Source: Arsenophonus sp031446125 (GTDB taxonomy: Bacteria > Pseudomonadota > Gammaproteobacteria > Enterobacterales > Enterobacteriaceae). Taken from it: DNA of 64,000 nt. The position numbers and the translations under genes were made by a program. The stretch lies in NCBI GenBank assembly GCA_031446125.1, contig CP132909.1:620001-684000 (forward strand), written 5' to 3'. The notes beneath the pieces were generated by a model that saw only the letters and a list, made by a program, of their open reading frames with translations, was not told the DNA's origin and ran no database searches. How positions within the stretch are numbered: the first letter of the stretch is position 1; each line of letters opens with the position of its first letter. Shown in pieces: positions 19,402-28,995 of this stretch.

Positions 19402-20148
19402 ATGACAACTTGGATAAAAGGAAACATTATTAAAAATCACAAATGGAATAACTCTTTATTTAGTTTAATAATTAATGCTTCAATTGAACCATTCATTCCA
19501 GGACAATTTGCTAAACTTGCTTTAGAAATAAATGGTCAACGTATACAAAGAGCTTATTCTTACGTCAACGCTCCAAATGAGAAAAAATTAGAGTTTTATC
19601 TGATAAAAGTACCTTATGGTAAACTTAGCCCACATCTTGCAGAATTAAATACAGGTGATTCTATTTACATAACCAAGAAATCGGCTGGATTTTTTCTATT
19701 AGAAATGTTACCTACTGCAAACACTTTATGGATGTTATCTACAGGAACAGCTATTGGGCCTTTTTTATCTATTTTACAATTTGGAAAAAATTTATCTCGA
19801 TTTCATAAAATCATTCTCGTACATGCTGTACGTTATTATAAAGATTTAAGTTATTTATCACTAATTAAAAAATTAGAAAAAAAATACAAAGGAAAATTAA
19901 AAGTTCAAACTATTGTCAGTCGAGAAAATATCACTGGAGCATTAAAAGGTCGCATTCCAAAATTAATTGAAAATGGAGATTTAGAAAAATCAGTAAAAGC
20001 AACCCTTAATCCATTAAATAGTCATGTTATGCTTTGTGGTAATCCAAATATGGTCAAAGATACACAAAATTTGCTAAAAATACAAAGGGGAATGAAAAAA
20101 AACTTAAGAAGTCAAATTGGACAAATTACTAGTGAACAATACTGGTAA
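19402..20148 (+). CDS. fpr: flavodoxin/ferredoxin-NADP+ reductase
   Basis: An FAD enzyme that moves electrons from NADPH to flavodoxin or ferredoxin, supporting Fe-S enzymes such as IspH. Its 248 residues equal E. coli Fpr. FAD-binding RAYSYV, NADP-binding STGTAIGPFLSIL and MLCGNPNMV are present, and the protein ends in an aromatic YW as in E. coli. It follows glpK with glpX deleted. It converges on dapB, a junction not found in E. coli (88 min against 0.6 min). Confidence 0.95.
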   Translation: MTTWIKGNIIKNHKWNNSLFSLIINASIEPFIPGQFAKLALEINGQRIQRAYSYVNAPNEKKLEFYLIKVPYGKLSPHLAELNTGDSIYITKKSAGFFLLEMLPTANTLWMLSTGTAIGPFLSILQFGKNLSRFHKIILVHAVRYYKDLSYLSLIKKLEKKYKGKLKVQTIVSRENITGALKGRIPKLIENGDLEKSVKATLNPLNSHVMLCGNPNMVKDTQNLLKIQRGMKKNLRSQIGQITSEQYW

Positions 20149-20246
20149 TGTTATATTTAAAAAAAAATAGCATTAATTTTTTTTAAAATATTTTAATTTT
20201 ATAAAATTATTTTTTTACATTAAAATACAAAAAATATTTTTAAACA

Positions 20247-21062
20247 TTAAATATTTAATACATCTTGCATACTATATAATCCAACTTTTTTTTCTTTTAA
20301 CCATAAGCAAGCTTTTACCACTCCGTGCGCGAAAATTGTACGATTTAGTATTTTATGATTAATTTCCAGTCGTTCATTAATTGTAGAAAAAATAACCTTA
20401 TGTTCACCAATAATATCTTCAGATCTAATGCTTACAACATCAATATTACTTTTTCTTTTTTTATTAGAAAAAACTTTTTTTTCACAAATAAAAGAACTTT
20501 TAGAATCAGATTCAATATTTTCATCAATAATTGCTTTTATTTGTAATGCTGTTCCTGATGGCATATCAACTTTCTTTTTATGATGAGTTTCAATAATCCT
20601 TATATCATGATATGTACCCATTAGTTTTGCTGCAATCGCCAAAAATTTATAGATAACATTGATACCAATGCTAAAATTTTCAGAAAATATAATTGGAATT
20701 TCTTTTGAAGTTTCTTTAATAAAATTTTTGTCAATTGCACCAAATCCTGTAGTACCAATAATCATACTTTTTTTATATTTTTTACATATTAACAATAAAG
20801 ATTTTATGTTTTTAGGATTAGTAAAATCAATTAAAATATCAAAGTCATTTAACACATTAATCAGATCATCTGTAACCATAATGTTTAAAGAATGTATACC
20901 CACTAATTTACCAACATCAATTCCAACTATATTAGAACCTTTCTTGACTAATGCTGCACCTAAAAAAACTTTTTTATTTTGCGCAATAAATTTTATTAAC
21001 ATACTTCCCATTCGCCCTTCAGCACCTACGACAGCGACACGAATATGTTTTGAAAGAATCAT
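20247..21062 (-). CDS. dapB: 4-hydroxy-tetrahydrodipicolinate reductase
   Basis: It makes tetrahydrodipicolinate on the way to meso-diaminopimelate for peptidoglycan and to lysine. 271 residues (E. coli 273). The N-terminal nucleotide-binding VVGAEGRMGSML and the active-site ETHHKKKVDMPSGTA (two histidines and the catalytic lysine) are intact. Together with the retained aspartokinase domain at 8.0-9.5 kb it argues that the diaminopimelate branch is still selected. carAB, which follow it in E. coli, are absent here. Confidence 0.96.
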   Translation of the reverse strand: MILSKHIRVAVVGAEGRMGSMLIKFIAQNKKVFLGAALVKKGSNIVGIDVGKLVGIHSLNIMVTDDLINVLNDFDILIDFTNPKNIKSLLLICKKYKKSMIIGTTGFGAIDKNFIKETSKEIPIIFSENFSIGINVIYKFLAIAAKLMGTYHDIRIIETHHKKKVDMPSGTALQIKAIIDENIESDSKSSFICEKKVFSNKKRKSNIDVVSIRSEDIIGEHKVIFSTINERLEINHKILNRTIFAHGVVKACLWLKEKKVGLYSMQDVLNI

Positions 21063-21253
21063 TTTCTTCTCATTTAGAAAAAATATAATATATAAATAAT
21101 TTATTTAAAAATTTTTAATGATTACTTAAAATATAAAAATTTTATTAAATTTATTTAAAAAAAATACTTATTATAAAAATCATCATATATAAAAATTATT
21201 ATAAATATTATGGAATATACACTTTATAAAAAATATACTATTTTTAATAATAT

Positions 21254-22213
21254 TTATGACTTGTATTTTTCTTTGATGTTTATACGTAACTCTTTTGGAA
21301 CCTGAAAAAACATGTTTTCTTTACGACCATAAAGTTCTTTTATTTTATAAACACCTAAAGTTTTGAAATATTCAATAACTTTATTAACAAGAATATCTGG
21401 TGCAGAAGCACCAGCAGTAATACCTATAACATTTACACTATTAAACCATTTTTTTTTAATCTCATCAACAGAGTCAATTAAAAAACTTTTTTTACCTATT
21501 CTTTTAACTAATTCATTAAGACGATTAGAATTAGAAGAATTTTTAGATCCAACAACCAGCACAATATCAACTTGATCAGATAATTCACGTACTGCTTCTT
21601 GACGATTAGTCGTCGCATAACAAATATCATTTTTACGTGGACTAATAATATTAGGAAAGTGATTTTTTAATTCATCAATAATATAAGAAGTATCTTCAAC
21701 TGATAATGTAGTCTGTGTTACAAAACAAAGATTGTTTTTATTCTTTAAATTTAATTTTGGAATATCTTCTTTAGATTCAATTAAATATATACCACCCAAA
21801 GGATTATTATATTGCCCCATTGTGCCTTTTACTTCTGGATGACCTAAATGACCAATTAAAATTACTTCTTGCCCTTTTTGACTAGCACGAATAACTTCCA
21901 TATGTACTTTTGTTACTAATGGACAAGTGGCATCAAATAACATTTTTAAATTACGTGATTTAGCTTTTTTACGAATTTCTTGTGAAACACCATGAGCAGA
22001 AAAAATTAAAATAGCACCATCAGGTACTTCAGATATTTTCTCAATAAACATTACACCACGTTCACAAAAATCTTTAACTACATAACGATTATGAACCACT
22101 TCGTGATGCACATAAATTGGAGAACCATACAAAAATAATGCACGATTCACAATACTAATTGCACGATTAACACCGGCACATAAACCTCTAGGATTAGCTA
22201 GCAATACTTGCAT
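21254..22213 (-). CDS. ispH: 4-hydroxy-3-methylbut-2-enyl diphosphate reductase
   Basis: Last enzyme of the MEP pathway, making IPP and DMAPP with a [4Fe-4S] cluster. 319 residues (E. coli 316). The three cluster cysteines lie in RGLCAGV (C12), DATCPLV and DICYATTNRQ, and the substrate residues in TTNRQ and in SKNSSNSNRL are kept. It lies downstream of lspA, with fkpB decayed between. It supplies precursors to IspA at the end of the window. Confidence 0.96.
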   Translation of the reverse strand: MQVLLANPRGLCAGVNRAISIVNRALFLYGSPIYVHHEVVHNRYVVKDFCERGVMFIEKISEVPDGAILIFSAHGVSQEIRKKAKSRNLKMLFDATCPLVTKVHMEVIRASQKGQEVILIGHLGHPEVKGTMGQYNNPLGGIYLIESKEDIPKLNLKNKNNLCFVTQTTLSVEDTSYIIDELKNHFPNIISPRKNDICYATTNRQEAVRELSDQVDIVLVVGSKNSSNSNRLNELVKRIGKKSFLIDSVDEIKKKWFNSVNVIGITAGASAPDILVNKVIEYFKTLGVYKIKELYGRKENMFFQVPKELRINIKEKYKS

Positions 22214-22524
22214 TTATTGCTCCAATTTCTTATTTTTTACAAAATTTTAATTTTACAAAAAATATTTATGTATAAAATATTATCATTTCTTACTTAAGAA
22301 GAAATATTTATCAAATATTGACTAAAAAATCTAAATTAACATTAAAAAAAAATAAAATATGGCAATTTTTAAAAACAAATGCTATTTGTTAAATATGCTT
22401 ATTTTTATTAAAATAAAATAATAATTTTAATTCTATTAACTATGATATGATAATAAAAATTATTACATAACAAAAATTTTTAAAATAACATTTAACATAC
22501 AAAAAAAATAAAAAGTATAACCTA
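22214..22524 (-). pseudogene. fkpB: possible decayed fkpB
   Basis: In E. coli fkpB, a peptidyl-prolyl isomerase of 149 residues, lies exactly between lspA and ispH. The 311-base gap contains, close to the ispH start on the minus strand, a gap-free run I-F-C-K-I-K-I-L-* against V-H-F-D-I-E-V-L-E from the FkpB C-terminus, with changes such as GAA to TAA. The rest is not readable and the gap is shorter than the gene. Weakly supported. Confidence 0.38.
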
Positions 22525-23007
22525 TCAAGAATGTATAACATGATCTAAAATAATTAATCCAGCACCAATACAAATTGCTATATCAGCAATATTAAATGTT
22601 GGCCAATGCAAATTATTTATATGAAAATCAATGAAATCAATAACAAATCCATAAACAACACGATCATGCAAATTACCTAAAGCACCACCTATAATAATTG
22701 CATAAGCAATATTATTTATTTTTTTTTGATTTTTTTTATAATACATTATCAGCATTAATATTATACAAATTATAATCGCTATTAATACAAAAAACCAAAA
22801 TTCCCAAATTTTTTCATGAGCTAAAAAACTAAATGCAACTCCGTAATTTCTGACATAAGTAATATTCAAATAAGGCATTAATTTTATATATGAATATAAT
22901 TCAAAATTATTAAAAATTATTTTTTTAGTGCAAATATCAATGAAAAATACTAAAACACTTAAACATAACCAAAATAATCCGTTGGAACCAATCAATTTTT
23001 TCATCAA
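22525..23007 (-). CDS. lspA: lipoprotein signal peptidase
   Basis: Aspartic protease of the inner membrane that cuts prolipoproteins after diacylglyceryl transfer. 160 residues (E. coli 164) with four hydrophobic segments. Catalytic aspartates are in NLHDRVVYGFVIDFIDF and FNIADIAICIGAGL. Its start overlaps the ileS stop by four bases (ATGA), so translation is probably coupled. CyoA in this window is a likely client, having a lipobox. Confidence 0.95.
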   Translation of the reverse strand: MMKKLIGSNGLFWLCLSVLVFFIDICTKKIIFNNFELYSYIKLMPYLNITYVRNYGVAFSFLAHEKIWEFWFFVLIAIIICIILMLIMYYKKNQKKINNIAYAIIIGGALGNLHDRVVYGFVIDFIDFHINNLHWPTFNIADIAICIGAGLIILDHVIHS

Positions 23008-25820
23008 GCAAATTTACGTATTTCACCATTACCAGCTATGTTGGTAACACAGCGACCACACAACTCCATATATCTTTCTACTCGACCAATATCCGTAGCA
23101 TAATGCCAACAACGAGGACATTTATTACCCTGTGCTTTTTTAAAAGAAATTTTTAATCCATCAATTTCACTATTTTCTGCTGAAAGAGGAGCCTTAGAAA
23201 TATCAACAACTTGAGTTTCTGAAGTTAATAATATAAAACGTAATTCATTTTCAAAATAATTAAGTATTTCAGCAAATTCTATATTTACATATAAAATTAC
23301 TGAAACTTCTAATGAACTACAAATTAACTTATCTGCACGAGCCTTTTCAAAAACTTTATTAACTGCACTACGAATAATAAATAATTTATTCCAAAAATTA
23401 TCACCAAGTCTTTCACTGATATTTAATTCAAATAAAGCATTATAATATTCTTCAGTAAAAACATATTTTGTATGTTGACCTGGTAATTTATCCCAAATTT
23501 CACTTGCAGTGAAAGAAAGAATTGGAGAAATCCATCGCACTAAAGCTTCTGCTATATGAAACAAAACAGTTTGACAACTACGACGAGCTAAACTATTACT
23601 TTTTACAGTATATTGACGATCTTTTATAATTTCAAAATAAAAAGATCCCATATCAATTGAACAAAATTGCATTAAAGATTGAACTACCTCATGAAAATTA
23701 TAATTAGCATAATGTTTCATAATTGCTTCTTGAATAAACTTTGCTTTTCCTATGGCCCATTGATCTAAAATTATCATTTTTTCTGGTATTACTTTATTTA
23801 CTAAAGGATCAAAACCTTTTAAATTTGCCAATAAAAAACGAGCAGTATTACGAATACGCCGATATTGATCTACAGAACATTTTAAATTTTTTTTTGAAAT
23901 GGAAATCTCAGTAGTATAATCTGTTGATGCAACCCATAATCTTAAAATATCAGCACCTAAATCATTCATTATTTCTTGTGGATCAATTGTATTTCCTAAA
24001 GATTTTGACATTTTTCTTCCTTGTGCATCAACCGTGAAACCATGCGTCAAAACTTGCCGATAAGGGGCTTTACCTTTTATAGCAGTTGAAAGAATTAAAG
24101 ATGATAAAAACCAACCACGATGCTGATCAGATCCTTCTAAATACATGTCAACAGAATGGCCTTGAAATTCAGGCCGTGCATCTACGATTGAATAATGCGT
24201 TGAACCAGAATCAAACCATACATCAAGAATATCCTCAACTTTAATATAATCTATTGCATCTTTTCCTAAAATCGTAACAGGATCTAGATCCCACCATATT
24301 TCAACACCAAATTTTTCAACATTTTTAGCAATTTTTTCAATTATTTCTAATATATTAGGATGTAATACTTTTGTTTTTTTATGTACAAATAATGTCATTG
24401 GTACACCATAAATTCGCTGACGCGAAATACACCAATTAGGACATTTTTCAAGCATCGATTTAATTTGTACCGCTCCCCATACAGGAATCCATTTAACATT
24501 TTTAATCTCTTTTAATGATTTTTTGCGCAAATCATTTTTTTCCATACTAATAAACCACTGTGGTGTTGTACGAAAAATAACTGGTTTCTTATGCCTCCAA
24601 CAATGTGGGTAACTATGTTTTAAAACTTCTTTATGCAACAACATATTTTTACTGATTAAAATCTTTATAACTAATTTATCGACTTGAAATACAGATATAC
24701 CATTTAAACTGGGATAAACATTTTTTGAATAACAACCATTTGAATCAATTAAATTTACAATTTCTAATTTATATTTTTCACCAATCACATAATCTTCAGG
24801 ACCATGTGCTGGTGCAATATGTACAATACCTGTACCAGAATTTAATATCACATGATCACTTAAAATAATAGGTACAGAAAAACCCATGAATGGATGCCAA
24901 AATAACAATGATTCCAATGAAAAACCAAAACATTCACCCAAAACTTTCCATGTTTTTGGCTGCAGATACTGAATAAGTGATTGAACAAAAATTTTAGATA
25001 CAATAAAACATTCATCGGTATTAATTTGTATTAATTGATATTTAAAATCAGAGTTAATAGCAACAGCACGATTTGCAGGTAAAGTCCAAGGTGTTGTTGT
25101 CCAAATAATCACTGAAACCGATAATATTCTTGATTTTATTCCAAATTTAGAATAAACACTATTCGGATCAACTGATCTAAAACAAACATAAATAGAAAAT
25201 GATGTTTTATTATAATACTCAACTTCAGCTTCAGCTAAAGAAGAACGACAAGAAATACACCAATGTACTGGTTTAATACCTTTAAGTAAATGACCATTTT
25301 CAATAACTTTACCTAATGTACGAATAATATTTGCTTCTGTTTTAAAATCCATAGTTAAATATGGATTTTCCCAATCACCTAAAATTCCCATTCTAATAAA
25401 ATCACTTTTTTGCACTTCAATTTGTTTTTTTGCATATTTACGACATTCCTGACGAAAAATAACTGGAGATACCTTTTCTCCTACTTTACCTATAATTTTT
25501 TCTACTTGATGTTCGATTGGCAAACCATGGCAATCCCAACCAGGAACGTATGGTACATCAAAACCTGCAAGTCCTTTAGATTTTACAATAATATCTTTTA
25601 AAATTTTATTAACTGCATGGCCAATATGAATATTACCATTAGCATATGGTGGACCATCATGCAATATAAACATTGGTTTACCGACTTTATTTCGACGAAT
25701 ATTCTGATACAAACCTTCCTTAAACCAACGCATTAATATTTGTGGTTCTTTTCTAGAAAGATTAGCACGCATTGGAAAATCTGTATCTGGTAAATTAAGT
25801 GTATTTTTATAATTGTTCAT
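23004..25820 (-). CDS. ileS: isoleucyl-tRNA synthetase
   Basis: Class I aminoacyl-tRNA synthetase; 938 residues, the same length as E. coli. The HIGH motif is at 65-68 (GNIHIGH), KMSKS in GRKMSKSLGNTID, and the editing domain carries WTTTPWTLPANRA. The C-terminal zinc finger is intact (CPRCWHYATD and CGRC). It is flanked by ribF upstream and lspA downstream as in the enterobacterial ribF-ileS-lspA-fkpB-ispH operon. Confidence 0.97.
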   Translation of the reverse strand: MNNYKNTLNLPDTDFPMRANLSRKEPQILMRWFKEGLYQNIRRNKVGKPMFILHDGPPYANGNIHIGHAVNKILKDIIVKSKGLAGFDVPYVPGWDCHGLPIEHQVEKIIGKVGEKVSPVIFRQECRKYAKKQIEVQKSDFIRMGILGDWENPYLTMDFKTEANIIRTLGKVIENGHLLKGIKPVHWCISCRSSLAEAEVEYYNKTSFSIYVCFRSVDPNSVYSKFGIKSRILSVSVIIWTTTPWTLPANRAVAINSDFKYQLIQINTDECFIVSKIFVQSLIQYLQPKTWKVLGECFGFSLESLLFWHPFMGFSVPIILSDHVILNSGTGIVHIAPAHGPEDYVIGEKYKLEIVNLIDSNGCYSKNVYPSLNGISVFQVDKLVIKILISKNMLLHKEVLKHSYPHCWRHKKPVIFRTTPQWFISMEKNDLRKKSLKEIKNVKWIPVWGAVQIKSMLEKCPNWCISRQRIYGVPMTLFVHKKTKVLHPNILEIIEKIAKNVEKFGVEIWWDLDPVTILGKDAIDYIKVEDILDVWFDSGSTHYSIVDARPEFQGHSVDMYLEGSDQHRGWFLSSLILSTAIKGKAPYRQVLTHGFTVDAQGRKMSKSLGNTIDPQEIMNDLGADILRLWVASTDYTTEISISKKNLKCSVDQYRRIRNTARFLLANLKGFDPLVNKVIPEKMIILDQWAIGKAKFIQEAIMKHYANYNFHEVVQSLMQFCSIDMGSFYFEIIKDRQYTVKSNSLARRSCQTVLFHIAEALVRWISPILSFTASEIWDKLPGQHTKYVFTEEYYNALFELNISERLGDNFWNKLFIIRSAVNKVFEKARADKLICSSLEVSVILYVNIEFAEILNYFENELRFILLTSETQVVDISKAPLSAENSEIDGLKISFKKAQGNKCPRCWHYATDIGRVERYMELCGRCVTNIAGNGEIRKFA

Positions 25821-25845
25821 GAAAATTATTACTTCCAGTTTTCTG

Positions 25846-26787
25846 CTAAATATTTTTATTTAAAAAATCAAAAAAATTTTTTGCAACAATAATATCATTT
25901 CCGATTTGCTTTCTTAATTCATTAATACAATTAAATCGTTTCTCTTCTCGTATTTTTTTGCGTAATACAAGATCAATATGAAATCCATATATATTTTTAT
26001 GTATATCGATTAAATGTACTTCAATTTGTTGTTTTATCCCATTTACTGTAGGTCGTGTACCAATATTTGTAACTGCTTTAAATGGTTTCTTAGATATGCC
26101 ATATACTTCTGCTATATATACACCTTTAACAGGTATTATCAAAGATTTTAATTGTAAATTTGCTGTTGGAAAACCAATTTTACTACCCAACTGTCTACCA
26201 TGAATAACCCGACCACTTAATCGATAAGGATGTGCCATCAGATGCTCAGCAAGAGCAAAATTATCACTTAATAATGCTTTTCTTACAGCAGTACTACTAA
26301 TACGTTGACCTTTAATACAAAAACTTTTAGTATTAGTTACTTTAAATCCATATTTTTTTCCAGCTGTAAGAAGATCTTGGAAATCACCCTTTCTGTCTTT
26401 CCCAAATCGAAAATCATCACCAATAGCTAAAAATTTGACACCTAATTTTTTTACTAAAAATTCTAAAATAAACGTTTTAGGAGTTAATGCAGAAAATTTA
26501 TGATTAAATTTAATACATAACAGATAGTCAACTCCATATTCAAATAAATATTTTATTTTATCGCGCAAAGGTGTCAAACGTACTGGTGAATTTCTTCCGC
26601 AAAAAAATTCTAATGGTTGAGGTTCAAAAATCATTACCATAGTGGGTAATTTACGAAAATTACCTTCTTCTTTTAAATATTTTAATAATACTTGATGCCC
26701 TTTATGAACAGAATCAAAATTACCAATAGTTAAAACACAACCATAATGATTTTTTTGAATATTATAAATACCACGAATAAACTTCAT
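25846..26787 (-). CDS. ribF: bifunctional riboflavin kinase / FAD synthetase
   Basis: It turns riboflavin into FMN and FAD in the cytosol. 313 residues as in E. coli. The N-terminal adenylyltransferase has GNFDSVHKGH (22-31) and the ISSTAVRKAL signature. The C-terminal flavokinase has GSKIGFPTANL and NIGTRPTVNG. It is the first gene of the ileS-lspA-ispH cluster, 25 bases before ileS. It supports flavoenzymes here such as Fpr. Confidence 0.96.
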   Translation of the reverse strand: MKFIRGIYNIQKNHYGCVLTIGNFDSVHKGHQVLLKYLKEEGNFRKLPTMVMIFEPQPLEFFCGRNSPVRLTPLRDKIKYLFEYGVDYLLCIKFNHKFSALTPKTFILEFLVKKLGVKFLAIGDDFRFGKDRKGDFQDLLTAGKKYGFKVTNTKSFCIKGQRISSTAVRKALLSDNFALAEHLMAHPYRLSGRVIHGRQLGSKIGFPTANLQLKSLIIPVKGVYIAEVYGISKKPFKAVTNIGTRPTVNGIKQQIEVHLIDIHKNIYGFHIDLVLRKKIREEKRFNCINELRKQIGNDIIVAKNFFDFLNKNI

Positions 26788-26984
26788 AATTGGCTCAATA
26801 TGAAAAATTTAAATTTTTATTTTTTTACCTCAAAAATAAAAATAAAATTTTTAAAATCAACTAAAATTCTTAAAAATATAATTTTATAATATTTTTTTTA
26901 TATTACATACAGAATCGTATAGAAAAATAATAAAATATATCACATCAATGATATTCTTATATATAATGTACATAAATTTATTGA

Positions 26985-27013
26985 TTGACAAATGAAAATT
27001 TAACCGTCATATT
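26985..27013 (+). promoter_or_regulatory. sigma-70-like promoter of rpsT
   Basis: A perfect TTGACA at 26985-26990, then 17 bases, then CATATT at 27008-27013 (TATATT-like), about 50 bases before the rpsT start. The -10 element is imperfect, but a consensus -35 this close to a ribosomal protein gene makes the call reasonable. Confidence 0.45.
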
Positions 27014-27060
27014 TCTATATATTTTATATTTTTTTAAATAAATATTTTGGAGTGTAAATT

Positions 27061-27321
27061 TTGGCTAATATTAAATCAGCTAAAAAACGTGCTATACAAA
27101 CAGAAAAACGTCGAAAACATAATTCCAGTCGACGCTCTGCTATGCGCACTTTTATAAAAAAAGTATATTTGGCTATTTCTTTAGGTGATAAAGAAGAAGC
27201 AAAAAAAGCGTTTAATAAAATGCAATCTATTGTAGATTGTTACGCTAGTAAAGGCTTAATTCATAAAAATAAAGCTGCACGTCATAAATCAAATTTAATC
27301 GCACATATCAAATCAATGTAA
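27061..27321 (+). CDS. rpsT: 30S ribosomal protein S20
   Basis: Small-subunit ribosomal protein; 86 residues (E. coli 87) with ANIKSAKKRAIQTEKRRKHN and SKGLIHKNKAARHKS. The start codon is TTG with GGAG upstream. E. coli rpsT also uses UUG, a start tied to its autoregulation, so the rare start has been preserved. It is divergent from ribF. Confidence 0.97.
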   Translation: MANIKSAKKRAIQTEKRRKHNSSRRSAMRTFIKKVYLAISLGDKEEAKKAFNKMQSIVDCYASKGLIHKNKAARHKSNLIAHIKSM

Positions 27322-27828
27322 ATTTTTATTTAAAATATTATTTTAAAAATCTTATTTTCATGATGCTTATTTCAAAGGATAAAAAAATTATAATTATTTT
27401 ATAGACTTTTATTAAATAAAATTGAAAGATATGATTTTTAATCATTATTTATTAAACTATAAAAAATGATTAAAGATAAATTTTATTGCAAAAAAAACAT
27501 ATAAAAAATCCGAAATAATTTAAAAAAAGTAAACTTATCAAAATACTTTAAGACATTTCTGTTTTTTTCAATATTTTATATATAAATCATCAAAAAATAA
27601 AAATCATATAAAAAAAACATAATTAAATTCAATAATTATAAAATATTATTATTAAATATAATACTATAAATATACCTTTAAAACTAACATAAAACAAAAA
27701 AATAGAACAAAAATTAAAAAATATTAAAATGATTTATTATTTATAAAAATAATAAAAAATATTTTTTATAATCATAAAACTAAAAATAAATTTTAAATAT
27801 AATTTTTAAAACATTCATCGAATACTAT
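27322..27828. other. gap between rpsT and nhaA
   Basis: nhaR, the regulator of nhaA, follows nhaA in E. coli and is missing here. A 10-bp inverted repeat (27437-27446 with 27465-27474, loop 18) may end rpsT transcription but is weak. Nothing else is readable in these 507 bases. Confidence 0.45.
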
Positions 27829-28995
27829 TTAAATTATTTTTTTTGGTAAAACAAAATTTAATAAAAATAATCCAAAAATCGCTGACAATGTTGATCCTAT
27901 TAAAATTCCTAATTTTGCATGATTTTTAAAGCTTTCTAAATCTTCAAATGCTAAACTAGCAATAAAAATAGACATAGTAAACCCGATACCACACAGTACT
28001 GAAACAGCAAATACATACTGAATATTAATTTTTTTTTGTAATTTTATTACTTTTAATTTTATAGCTAACCAACTAAAAAGAAAAATTCCCATTGGTTTAC
28101 CAATTAATAAACCTAATGCCACACCTATTGGTAAAGCACCAAAAAGATCTCTCAAATTACTAAAATGAATTTCTATTCCAGCATTGGCAAATGCAAATAA
28201 TGGCAAAATTAAATAAGCAATCCATGGATGCAAAACTTTTTGTAAATATCTAGAGGGTGAACGATTTTTATGACCTTTTAATGGTATTAGAGAACCAACT
28301 ATAAAACCTGCTAAAGTTGCATGAATACCTGATTTCAAAATAAAAATCCATAAAATTGTTCCAAAAAATAAATAAATAAAAATATTTTCTACTTTACAAC
28401 AATTTAACCATACAAGTATTAATATAATAAGTATCCCTAAACTTAATCCTTTTAAAAAAATAAATTTTGTATAAAACAAAGCAATTATAAAAATTACCCC
28501 AATATCATCAATAATTGCTAAAGCAAGCAAAAATACTTTTAATTCCGTTGGTACACGTTTTCCTAATAATGTAAGCACACCAAGCGCAAATGCAATATCT
28601 GTAGCAGTAGGAATAGCCCAACCGTGTCGAATAATTTTATTATCAGCATTAAAAAATAAATATACCATAGCAGGAAGTAACATACCTCCTATCGCAGCAA
28701 TAACAGGAAATAAAGCTTTATCACGACCAACTAATGAACCTTCTATCAATTCTCTTTTAACTTCAAGACCCACTACTAAAAAGAAAATAGACATCAGTCC
28801 ATCATTAATCCATAATAAAAAAGATTTATCAATATTTAAGATACCAATTTTAACTGATACAGAAATATTTAAAAATTGATAATAAATATCTTTTAAAGGG
28901 GTATTAGCCATAATCAAAGCTAAAAAAGCAGCAATAATCAGCAGAACACCTCCTGCTGCTTCTAATTTCAAAAATTGTCTTATAATTGCTGTCAT
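27829..28995 (-). CDS. nhaA: Na+/H+ antiporter NhaA
   Basis: Inner-membrane antiporter that exports Na+ for two H+. 388 residues, the same as E. coli. Twelve hydrophobic segments, the adjacent aspartates in ALAIIDDIGVIF (D163/D164 equivalent), ATDIAFALG in TM4 and the KPMG/IGFTMSIF segments are intact. The regulator nhaR is not present here, so sodium control of the gene is likely lost (inference). It can energise GltS. Confidence 0.95.
   Translation of the reverse strand: MTAIIRQFLKLEAAGGVLLIIAAFLALIMANTPLKDIYYQFLNISVSVKIGILNIDKSFLLWINDGLMSIFFLVVGLEVKRELIEGSLVGRDKALFPVIAAIGGMLLPAMVYLFFNADNKIIRHGWAIPTATDIAFALGVLTLLGKRVPTELKVFLLALAIIDDIGVIFIIALFYTKFIFLKGLSLGILIILILVWLNCCKVENIFIYLFFGTILWIFILKSGIHATLAGFIVGSLIPLKGHKNRSPSRYLQKVLHPWIAYLILPLFAFANAGIEIHFSNLRDLFGALPIGVALGLLIGKPMGIFLFSWLAIKLKVIKLQKKINIQYVFAVSVLCGIGFTMSIFIASLAFEDLESFKNHAKLGILIGSTLSAIFGLFLLNFVLPKKII

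Noticed and set aside
20659..21099. 146-codon frame antisense to dapB
   Set aside because: Lies opposite a well-conserved gene and has no resemblance of its own.
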